Assembly: GCA_900766895.1 (NCBI GenBank)
Contig: CAAFXF010000097.1
Location: 1 to 6,880 of the forward strand
Direction of reading: 5' to 3'
Length of the DNA: 6,880 nt
From: Clostridia bacterium
GTDB taxonomy: Bacteria; Bacillota; Clostridia; Oscillospirales; Acutalibacteraceae
A model generated the notes under the pieces. That model searched no databases. It worked only from the letters and a program-made list of their open reading frames with translations, and was not told where the DNA came from. Of this stretch, positions 1-5,878 are shown one piece after another. Made by a program: the position numbers and the translations under genes. How positions within the stretch are numbered: position 1 is the stretch's first letter; each line of letters starts with the position of its first letter.

Positions 1-21
1 AGACGTGTGCTCTTCCGATCT
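1..21. other. Illumina sequencing adapter remnant
   Basis: The first 21 bases (AGACGTGTGC...TTCCGATCT) match, as recalled, the 3' part of the Illumina TruSeq read-2 adapter. This is not genomic DNA. It indicates that the window begins at the unclipped end of an assembled contig or read, so native sequence starts at about base 22. Confidence 0.95.
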
Positions 22-99
22 CGCTTTAATTCTGCATTTTTGGCAGGTTAGGATTACTCTTTATTGCCTACATTCCCAAAAATGAAAAGAGGCAGAAAA
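22..99 (+). other. Truncated leader upstream of echA
   Basis: This 78-base native stretch separates the adapter from the preferred echA start. A TAG at 49-51 lies in the echA frame and limits how far the protein could extend upstream. AGAGG at 88-92 lies 7 bases before the ATG at 100 and is the likely ribosome binding site. I see no convincing promoter, riboswitch or upstream gene; the region is too short and is cut by the contig end. Confidence 0.6.
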
Positions 100-2079
100 A
101 TGGAATTTATGATTGCGTTTCTTGTCGGTTTTCCATTTGTCAGCGCTTTGCTCCAAGGAGTTATCAAAAGCAACAAGGCAAGGAAAATCATAACCTACGC
201 GTCATCGGCTGCGGTTATACTTGCAGCCCTGATGTTTACCGTAACATACTATGTTTACGGTGGCGAAGCAATTACATTTAACGAGGGGGCACTATTAGGC
301 TCGTTACCCGTCATTGAAGCCGTCGACTATGCTATGGTCGGCATAGAGGTATTTTTGGTTGTACTTATCACAGTGCTTTCAATCAAGTACAAAAAATACT
401 ATGCGGCTCTTTTGTCAATAGCACAAACAGCTTTGACATTTTGGTACGAATTTTCAGGTGCAAAGCCTACGGGAGAGGGCTTCAATCTGTACTGTGATCA
501 GCTTACGGTAATCATGGTGCTCATCATTGCTATTGTAGGCACATTAATTACCGTTTATGCCTGCGGTTATATGGACGACTATCATCACCATCACGGCGAT
601 GAGATTAAGGACAGACGCGGATTCTTCTTTGCAATTATGTATGTATTCATCGGTGCAATGTTTGGACTAGTGCTTTCAAACAGCCTGCTTTGGATGTACT
701 TCTTCTGGGAGGTTACAAGCGTTTGCTCATTCCTTCTCATCGGCTACACAAAAACAAACGAGGCTGTCAACAACTGCTTTAAGGCATTGTGGATGAACCT
801 TCTCGGCGGTCTCGGAATGATTGGCGGTATCGTTATTCTCGGCATCAGCCACGGCATCACAGACCTTCAGGGCTTGCTTGAAGCAAACAAGGGATTAATT
901 GTATTGCCTGTGATTTTCCTTTCATTCGGTGCATTGACAAAGAGCGCTCAGCTTCCTTTCTCAAAATGGTTGCTCGGTGCAATGGTTGCTCCTACACCTT
1001 CATCGGCTCTTTTGCACAGTGCAACAATGGTTAAGGCAGGCGTTTATCTTTTGATTAGACTTGCACCTGTTATGAGCGGTGAGTTCAGCGGATATATGGT
1101 TGGCCTTATCGGCGGTCTTACCTTCCTTGCCATGTCTATGCTTGCAATTACGGCTTATGACGGCAAAAAGGTTTTGGCTTACTCAACATTGTCTAACCTC
1201 GGCTTGATTACAGCCTGTGCCGGTGTCGGTACAGAAGAGACCGTTTGGGCGGCTATCTTCCTTGTAATCTTCCACGCAATTTCAAAATCACTGCTTTTCC
1301 AAACTGTCGGCTCAATAGAGCACCAGACCGGCTCAAGAGATATAGAAACAATGCACGGCTTGGTTAGAAGATACCCATACCTCACATGGACACTTGTTGT
1401 CGGTATTGCAGGTATGTTCCTTGCTCCGTTCGGTATGCTTGTTTCGAAATGGGCTGCGCTTAAGGCTTTTGTTGATACAGGTCTTCACAGCGGCAACACA
1501 CTTGAAATTATCGTTTCAACCATACTTGTGCTTTGCATATGCTTTGGCTCGGCAACAACCCTGTTCTACTGGTCAAAGTGGCTTGCAACCATTCTTTCAT
1601 CAAATCCGGCAGACAAAAGACACAAGAACACCATCACCATAAATCAGTGGACATCATTGTTCACTCACGCAGGTCTTATGATTCTTGTCGTATTTGCATT
1701 TCCGTTCATTTCAAGGTTTGTTGTTAAGCCTTACACAGCAGAGGTTTTCAACTCAACTAACCAAGTTATTTCAAGCGAAAACATTGTTCTTACAATTTTG
1801 ATGGTTGTATTTATCTTCATTATTCCAATCGTAACATACTTCCTTATCGCAAGGAACAGACCTTTCCCTAAGGCTGAAAGATACTTTAACGGCGCCGGCA
1901 CTCCCGACCAGGTTGGATTTATTGATTCCTTCGGTAACGAAAAGAAGGAATTCCTTACCAACTGGTATATGGAGGATATATTTGGTGAGGACAAGATGTA
2001 CAAGCCAAGTGTATATGTATCAATTTTCTTAATTGCTGCATTTATTGTTGCATCAATCGCGTTAGGAGGTGGCTTTTAA
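100..2079 (+). CDS. echA: Ech hydrogenase membrane subunit EchA (NuoL/MrpA-like ion-translocating subunit)
   Basis: Large polytopic membrane subunit of an energy-converting [NiFe] hydrogenase, 659 aa from ATG 100, belonging to the proton-conducting antiporter family (NuoL/M/N, MrpA/D). It is thought to move H+ or Na+ when the catalytic arm transfers electrons. Family landmarks are visible: the helix-5 glutamate in FFWEV (E204), the helix-7 lysine in LTKSAQLPFSKW (K281), the APTPSSALLHSATMVKAG stretch (H306, K312), and HAISKSLLF with a later lysine (K396). The C-terminal part has a further hydrophobic segment, a charged loop and a last membrane helix ending in ALGGGF. ATG 100 is preferred because AGAGG lies 7 bases upstream and the protein then starts directly with a membrane helix (MEFMIAFLVGFPF). 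ATG 82 and TTG 64 are in-frame alternatives. A four-histidine run (162-165) sits in a loop. The TAA overlaps the echB ATG by one base. NuoL itself is excluded by the Ech neighbours. Confidence 0.93.
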   Translation: MEFMIAFLVGFPFVSALLQGVIKSNKARKIITYASSAAVILAALMFTVTYYVYGGEAITFNEGALLGSLPVIEAVDYAMVGIEVFLVVLITVLSIKYKKYYAALLSIAQTALTFWYEFSGAKPTGEGFNLYCDQLTVIMVLIIAIVGTLITVYACGYMDDYHHHHGDEIKDRRGFFFAIMYVFIGAMFGLVLSNSLLWMYFFWEVTSVCSFLLIGYTKTNEAVNNCFKALWMNLLGGLGMIGGIVILGISHGITDLQGLLEANKGLIVLPVIFLSFGALTKSAQLPFSKWLLGAMVAPTPSSALLHSATMVKAGVYLLIRLAPVMSGEFSGYMVGLIGGLTFLAMSMLAITAYDGKKVLAYSTLSNLGLITACAGVGTEETVWAAIFLVIFHAISKSLLFQTVGSIEHQTGSRDIETMHGLVRRYPYLTWTLVVGIAGMFLAPFGMLVSKWAALKAFVDTGLHSGNTLEIIVSTILVLCICFGSATTLFYWSKWLATILSSNPADKRHKNTITINQWTSLFTHAGLMILVVFAFPFISRFVVKPYTAEVFNSTNQVISSENIVLTILMVVFIFIIPIVTYFLIARNRPFPKAERYFNGAGTPDQVGFIDSFGNEKKEFLTNWYMEDIFGEDKMYKPSVYVSIFLIAAFIVASIALGGGF

Positions 2080-2972
2080 TGAATAATCCTGTATTTTCCG
2101 TTATTAGCATATTTGCTTACGTTTTGCTTGCTCCGTTCGCGGGAGCATTGCTTGCAGGCCTCGACAGAAAGATTACTGCAAGAATGCAGGGACGTATGGG
2201 TCCTTCACTGCTTCAGCCACTGTATGATGTTGTTAAGCTTTTGAATAAGCAGACAAAGGTTATTAACAGAGTTCAAATGTTATATTTGCTATCGTTCCTT
2301 TTCTTTACAATCGTAACCGGTGTGCTTTTCTTCGCAGGCTATGACATTTTGCTTGTATTATTTACACTCACAACCGCAAACATCTTCCTTGTAATTGCCG
2401 CATCAAGCGGACACTCTCCGTATGCATTTATGGGTGCGAGCAGAGAGCTTGTTCAGATGCTTGCATACGAGCCGATGGTTCTTATTGCAGCTATTGGTCT
2501 TTACATTACATCGGGAAGCTTTAGAGTTTCCGAAATTGCAACACACGACGGCTTACCCACTATCATATTGCTTCCGGGTATTTTCCTTGGCTTTGTGTTC
2601 ATCCTTACAATTAAGCTGAGAAAGCACCCATTCGATATTTCTACCTCTCACCATGCCCATCAGGAAATGGTTAAGGGTATCACAACAGAATTTAACGGTC
2701 AAATGTTTGCTATCGTTGAGGTTTCTCACTGGTACGAAAACATATTCCTCTTAGGACTTTTGGCATTATTCTTCCTCAACAGTAATCCTCTGAGCGTGCT
2801 TCTTGCAATCGTTTGCCTGATTGTTTGCTACTTTGTTGAAATACTTGTTGACAACACAAATGCAAGATTAAAGTGGAAGCATATGCTTGACAACACTTGG
2901 ATAGTTACTGCATTTTTAGGTGCACTTAACCTTATTGTAATTGAAGTACTTAAAGGCAAGGGGGTAATATAA
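2079..2972 (+). CDS. echB: Ech hydrogenase membrane subunit EchB (NuoH-like)
   Basis: Integral membrane protein of 297 aa, in the NuoH/HycD/EchB family that connects the peripheral electron-transfer arm to the ion-translocating membrane arm. About eight hydrophobic segments are visible. Family signatures include RMQGRMGPSLLQPLYD (about 36-50), the loop SGHSPYAFMGASRELVQML with E123 and E131 (110-131), and RKHPFDISTSHHAHQEMVKG (181-200) followed by TTEFNGQMFAIVEVSHWYE. The histidine-rich HHAHQE stretch and the short overall length are more like Ech/hydrogenase members than respiratory NuoH. Its ATG overlaps the echA stop as TAATG, with AGGAGG at 2064-2069 nine bases upstream, so translation is probably coupled to echA. 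The stop lies one base before the echC ATG. Confidence 0.93.
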   Translation: MNNPVFSVISIFAYVLLAPFAGALLAGLDRKITARMQGRMGPSLLQPLYDVVKLLNKQTKVINRVQMLYLLSFLFFTIVTGVLFFAGYDILLVLFTLTTANIFLVIAASSGHSPYAFMGASRELVQMLAYEPMVLIAAIGLYITSGSFRVSEIATHDGLPTIILLPGIFLGFVFILTIKLRKHPFDISTSHHAHQEMVKGITTEFNGQMFAIVEVSHWYENIFLLGLLALFFLNSNPLSVLLAIVCLIVCYFVEILVDNTNARLKWKHMLDNTWIVTAFLGALNLIVIEVLKGKGVI

Positions 2973-2973
2973 A

Positions 2974-3438
2974 ATGGCAGATGTAACAAAATCACCTTGG
3001 ATAATGCACTATGACGGAAGCTCCTGTAACGGATGCGACATCGAGGTTCTTGCGTGCTTAACTCCATTATATGATGTAGAGCGCTTTGGTATTATCAACA
3101 CAGGTAATCCAAAGCATGCGGATATTCTTCTTATTACCGGCTCGGTTAACTCTCAAAACGAAAGCGTTGTTAAACAAATTTATGAGCAGATGACAGAGCC
3201 GAAGGTTGTTTGCGCAATCGGTATTTGTGCATGCAACGGCGGTGTATTTAAGGACTGCTACAATGTGCTCGGAGGTGTTGACAAGGCTATCCCCGTTGAC
3301 ATTTATGTTCCGGGCTGTGCCGCAAGACCGCAGGCAATCATTGACGGCGTTGTTAAATCACTCGCTCTGCTTAAGGAAAAGAGCGAAAAGCTTCAGGCAA
3401 ACAAAAAGGCAGTAAAGGAGGCGGACAAGGTTGAATAA
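2974..3438 (+). CDS. echC: Ech hydrogenase small subunit EchC (NuoB-like, proximal [4Fe-4S])
   Basis: Soluble electron-transfer subunit of 154 aa, homologous to NuoB and to [NiFe]-hydrogenase small subunits. It carries the proximal [4Fe-4S] cluster that passes electrons to or from the NiFe centre in EchE. The expected ligands are visible: C18 and C21 in GSSCNGCDIE, C85 in AIGICACNGG, and C115 in VPGCAARPQ. It lacks the additional C-terminal cluster domain of larger hydrogenase small subunits, which is normal for group 4 enzymes. No twin-arginine signal is present, in keeping with a cytoplasmic enzyme. The last 20 or so residues are lysine-rich and probably flexible. A purine-rich AAGGGGG lies upstream of the ATG. 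The 3' end overlaps echD by 8 bases, and the echD ribosome binding site lies within this coding region. Confidence 0.94.
   Translation: MADVTKSPWIMHYDGSSCNGCDIEVLACLTPLYDVERFGIINTGNPKHADILLITGSVNSQNESVVKQIYEQMTEPKVVCAIGICACNGGVFKDCYNVLGGVDKAIPVDIYVPGCAARPQAIIDGVVKSLALLKEKSEKLQANKKAVKEADKVE
3416..3421 (+). promoter_or_regulatory. Shine-Dalgarno deciding the echD TTG start
   Basis: AGGAGG inside the 3' end of echC, nine bases before TTG at 3431. The same nine-base spacing is seen before echB and echE, which supports TTG as the genuine initiation codon of echD. Confidence 0.8.
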
Positions 3439-3817
3439 CTATAACGATTTTGCAATTACGCTTGTCACAAAGGATGAGCTGTACGACATTATGCAAAAAA
3501 AATACGAGGACGGCTACCGTCTTTCACAGATTTGCTCAACAGCCTTTGAGGGCTACAACGAGGTTACATATTCCGTAAACAAGGAATATCTTATGGAAAA
3601 CTACAAGATTAAGCTTCCTGTTGACGAGGAAATCAAAAGCTTTTCCGACATCTTCCCTGCTGCCACCCTTTATGAAAATGAAATCAAGGAGCTTTGGGGT
3701 GTAAAGGTTGTCGGTATGAGCATTGACTACAAGGACAGATTTTACAGAATAAATGAAGAGACACCGTTCAAAAAGCAAATCACTGTAACGCGAAAGGAGG
3801 ACACGGCTAATGAGTAA
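3431..3817 (+). CDS. echD: Ech hydrogenase subunit EchD (NuoC-like)
   Basis: Small hydrophilic subunit of 128 aa, related to NuoC and the N-terminal part of HycE. It has no cofactor motif and is thought to stabilise the peripheral arm between EchC and EchE. The best family signature is SFSDIFPAATLYENEIKELWG (70-90), matching the NuoC 'SD.FP....YE.E..D.FG' stretch, with aspartate replaced by glutamate near the end. The start is TTG, supported by AGGAGG nine bases upstream and by the NuoC-type N-terminus that follows. The gene overlaps echC by 8 bases at its start and echE by 8 bases at its end, so expression should be coupled to both. The C-terminus (about 113-128) is short and charged. Confidence 0.9.
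   Translation: MNNYNDFAITLVTKDELYDIMQKKYEDGYRLSQICSTAFEGYNEVTYSVNKEYLMENYKIKLPVDEEIKSFSDIFPAATLYENEIKELWGVKVVGMSIDYKDRFYRINEETPFKKQITVTRKEDTANE
3795..3800 (+). promoter_or_regulatory. Shine-Dalgarno of echE within echD
   Basis: AGGAGG located in the 3' coding end of echD, nine bases before the echE ATG at 3810. With the 8-base gene overlap it points to coupled translation of echD and echE. Confidence 0.8.
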
Positions 3818-4889
3818 GCAATCTATTGTTCCGTTTGGTCCTCAGCATCCTGTACTGCCGGAGCCAATTCACATTGACCTTGTGCTTGAGGACGAAAAGG
3901 TTATTGAGGCTGTGCCTTCAATCGGTTTTGTTCACAGAGGTCTTGAAATGCTTGCAGAGAAAAGGGATTTTAACGACTATCAATATGTTGTTGAAAGAAC
4001 CTGCGGTATCTGCTCCTTCGGTCACGGACTTGGATATTGCGAGGCACTTGAGGCTATCTTTAAGGCAGAGGTGCCTGAGAGAGCAAAGTTTCTTCGTACA
4101 TTTTGGTTCGAGATGAGCCGTATGCACTCTCACCTGCTTTGGCTCGGTCTTTTGGCAGACGCATTCGGCTTTGACGCTTTGTTTATGCAGGCTTGGCGAA
4201 TGAGAGAAAAAATCCTTGATATGTTTGAGGAATCAACCGGCGGTCGTGTTATCTTTTCCGTTAACAAGGTTGGCGGTGTTCTTAAGGATATGGACAGCTC
4301 AATGATTAAGGGCTTTGTTGACATACTTAACTCAATGGAAAAGGACATTAAGAGAATGACAAACGTATTCCTTAATGACTATTCCGTTCAAAAGAGATTA
4401 AAAGGTGTCGGTATTCTCACAAAGGAGGATGCGCACAGACTCAGTGCCGCAGGTGCTATGGCAAGAGCAAGCGGTATCGAGATTGATATGAGAAAAACAG
4501 GATACGAGGCTTACGATAAGATTGACTTTGATATCATCACCTCTAACGACTGTGACGGCTACGCAAGATGTGCCGTAAGAATCGGTGAGCTTTTGCAATC
4601 CATCAACATCATCCGTCAGTGTGCAGAAAAGATGCCTGAGGGTGCAATCTGCAATCCTCAAAAGGGTAACCCTGACGGCGAAGCGTTTGTCAGAATTGAA
4701 CAACCGCGAGGAGAGGCTATTTACTACGCAAAGGCTAACGGAACTAAATTTCTTGAAAGATTTAGGCTTCGTACTCCTACATTTACAAATATTCAATCAC
4801 TTATTCACATTTTGCCGGGCAGCGACCTTGCAGATGTTCCGATGCAGGTTCTTACCATTGACCCATGCATCAGCTGTACAGAAAGATAA
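3810..4889 (+). CDS. echE: Ech hydrogenase large catalytic subunit EchE ([NiFe] site)
   Basis: Catalytic subunit of 359 aa, homologous to NuoD and to [NiFe]-hydrogenase large subunits. It holds the NiFe(CN)2CO active site that interconverts H2 with protons and electrons. Both nickel-ligand motifs are intact: RTCGICSFGH near the N-terminus (C65, C68, H72) and DPCISCTER at the extreme C-terminus (C353, C356). Other Ech-like stretches are PFGPQHPVLPEPIH (8-21), GFVHRGLEML (39-48) and RMHSHLLWLG (104-113). NuoD of complex I lacks the four cysteines, so this is a hydrogenase. The protein ends at the arginine of the second motif, so the C-terminal tail that a maturation protease removes in many [NiFe] hydrogenases is absent. 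The ATG overlaps echD by 8 bases; echF follows 13 bases after the stop. Confidence 0.96.
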   Translation: MSKQSIVPFGPQHPVLPEPIHIDLVLEDEKVIEAVPSIGFVHRGLEMLAEKRDFNDYQYVVERTCGICSFGHGLGYCEALEAIFKAEVPERAKFLRTFWFEMSRMHSHLLWLGLLADAFGFDALFMQAWRMREKILDMFEESTGGRVIFSVNKVGGVLKDMDSSMIKGFVDILNSMEKDIKRMTNVFLNDYSVQKRLKGVGILTKEDAHRLSAAGAMARASGIEIDMRKTGYEAYDKIDFDIITSNDCDGYARCAVRIGELLQSINIIRQCAEKMPEGAICNPQKGNPDGEAFVRIEQPRGEAIYYAKANGTKFLERFRLRTPTFTNIQSLIHILPGSDLADVPMQVLTIDPCISCTER

Positions 4890-4902
4890 GGAGGAGTAAA
4901 CT

Positions 4903-5874
4903 ATGAAGCTTATGGATTTTACCGGCTTTGCTCTAAAAAATCTTTTCTCAAAACCGGCTACAAAGAATTATCCTGCAGAGCCCGCAGTTTATCCCGAGCG
5001 TTCAAGAGGACATATTGAAATTGACATTGACGACTGTATTATGTGCGGTATGTGTCAAAGAAAATGTCCGTCAGGCGCTATCACGGTTGACAGGGCGACA
5101 AGAACATGGACTATTGAAAGAATGGGCTGTGTGCAGTGCGAAAACTGTGTTGAGGGTTGTCCTAAAAAATGTCTTTCAATTAAACCGGGCTACACAGAGC
5201 CAAGCGAAACAATGACAGTTGACAGCTTTTCACAGCCAATTCCGGAAAAGCCTGCCCAAAGCGAGAGCGACACAAATGCAAACGCTCTTACATCAGGCAA
5301 AATTACAAACGATATGAGCACCTGTATTCTTTGCGGACTTTGTGCAAGAGCCTGCCCGTCAGACTGCATTACCGTTGACAGAAACGCAAAAACATGGACA
5401 ATCAACCGTGACGACTGCGTTCAGTGCGGTGCCTGCATTGACGCGTGCAAAAAGTTCCACAGCCTATCCTATGCAGAGGATGACGGCGAGGAGGGTGCAG
5501 TTGTATTTGCAAAGGACGGTGCCGCCGCACCTGCAAAGCCTGCTCCAAAGAAGGAGGCTCCAAAGCCACAGGCAAAGAAGGAAGCAAGTGAGGTTAGCCT
5601 CGGCAAGCTTTCAAACGTTAAGCCTGACAAGAGCCTGAACTACGGCAAAATTGCCGTTGATATTGACAACTGTATTCTCTGCGGACTGTGTGCAAGAGCA
5701 TGCCCGACAGGCATCATCACCGTTGACAGAAAGGACACAAAGAGCTGGACTATTGACAGAGACGGCTGTGTTCAATGCGGTTGCTGTATAGACGCCTGCA
5801 AGAAGCAACAATGCATCGGCTTTGCACAGGATGATGCAGAATACGGCAACGTAACCTACAAAAAGGAAGCGTAA
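4903..5874 (+). CDS. echF: Enlarged EchF: Ech hydrogenase ferredoxin-like subunit with three 2x[4Fe-4S] modules
   Basis: Electron-entry subunit of 323 aa. Residues 1-108 read as an ordinary EchF: an N-terminal LKNLFSKPATKNYP segment, then clusters at C45/C48/C51/C55 and C76/C79/C82/C86. Ordinary EchF proteins, as I recall them, end near here. This one continues with two more ferredoxin modules: residues 132-190 (C141/C144/C147/C151 and C172/C175/C178/C182) and 248-307 (C257/C260/C263/C267 and C289/C292/C295/C299), giving six predicted [4Fe-4S] clusters. All modules share an ITVDR...WTI.R..CVQC core. In the last two modules the proline after the final cysteine is replaced by lysine (CIDACKK). 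Linkers are a Ser/Thr/Pro-rich one (about 109-131) and an acidic then Ala/Pro/Lys-rich one (about 191-247). AGGAGG at 4889-4894 lies eight bases before ATG. The extra modules may extend the electron wire to ferredoxin or another partner; that is inference. Confidence 0.93.
   Translation: MKLMDFTGFALKNLFSKPATKNYPAEPAVYPERSRGHIEIDIDDCIMCGMCQRKCPSGAITVDRATRTWTIERMGCVQCENCVEGCPKKCLSIKPGYTEPSETMTVDSFSQPIPEKPAQSESDTNANALTSGKITNDMSTCILCGLCARACPSDCITVDRNAKTWTINRDDCVQCGACIDACKKFHSLSYAEDDGEEGAVVFAKDGAAAPAKPAPKKEAPKPQAKKEASEVSLGKLSNVKPDKSLNYGKIAVDIDNCILCGLCARACPTGIITVDRKDTKSWTIDRDGCVQCGCCIDACKKQQCIGFAQDDAEYGNVTYKKEA
5011..5187 (+). repeat. Ferredoxin module 1 (canonical EchF core)
   Basis: Codes for EchF residues 37-95, with two CxxCxxCxxxCP motifs. 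It is the most divergent of the three in-frame modules (CIMCGMCQRKCP and CVQCENCVEGCP) and corresponds to the usual EchF body. An additional cysteine, C90, follows the second motif. Confidence 0.85.
5296..5472 (+). repeat. Ferredoxin module 2 (additional)
   Basis: Codes for EchF residues 132-190. Its first motif CILCGLCARACP is identical to that of module 3, and its second motif CVQCGACIDACKK differs from module 3 by one residue. The cores of modules 2 and 3 agree at roughly 35 of 44 aligned positions by eye, implying duplication within the gene. Confidence 0.85.
5644..5823 (+). repeat. Ferredoxin module 3 (additional)
   Basis: Codes for EchF residues 248-307, with CILCGLCARACP and CVQCGCCIDACKK. 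It shares the 14-base word ACCGTTGACAGAAA with module 2 (5719-5732 versus 5371-5384). The two copies have many synonymous differences, so the duplication is not very recent. Extra cysteines C294 and C304 are present. Confidence 0.85.
5864..5869 (+). promoter_or_regulatory. Probable Shine-Dalgarno for hypF
   Basis: AGGAAG in the last codons of echF, nine bases before the ATA codon at 5879. This is the same spacing used before echB, echD and echE, and it is the main evidence that hypF translation begins at that ATA position. Confidence 0.55.
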
Positions 5875-5878
5875 GGCT

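Noticed and set aside
40..68. Possible promoter (TTGGCA at 40-45 with a weak AT-rich element near 60-66)
   Set aside because: The -10 match is poor at the right spacing, and the region is truncated by adapter, so no promoter can be supported.
1394..1727. Overlapping + strand open frames inside echA
   Set aside because: They are out of frame with a well-supported membrane protein and encode low-quality sequence with no family features.
4398..4796. 132-aa antisense frame inside echE
   Set aside because: It lies opposite a conserved hydrogenase coding sequence and lacks a plausible start context or motif.
100..4889. Respiratory complex I (nuo) cluster
   Set aside because: The subunits are homologous to NuoL, H, B, C and D, but the NuoD-like protein retains both CxxC nickel-ligand motifs. 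The gene order matches ech, and hypF follows, so this is a hydrogenase.
4903..5874. echF as a misassembly of repeated ferredoxin units
   Set aside because: The modules differ throughout at the DNA level, with a longest exact match of about 14 bases, too short to cause collapse or false joining in ordinary short-read assembly. The linkers are also different from each other.
5875..5878. Terminator or separate promoter between echF and hypF
   Set aside because: Only four bases separate echF from the proposed hypF start, and no hairpin with a T-run is visible. Read-through is the simplest view.
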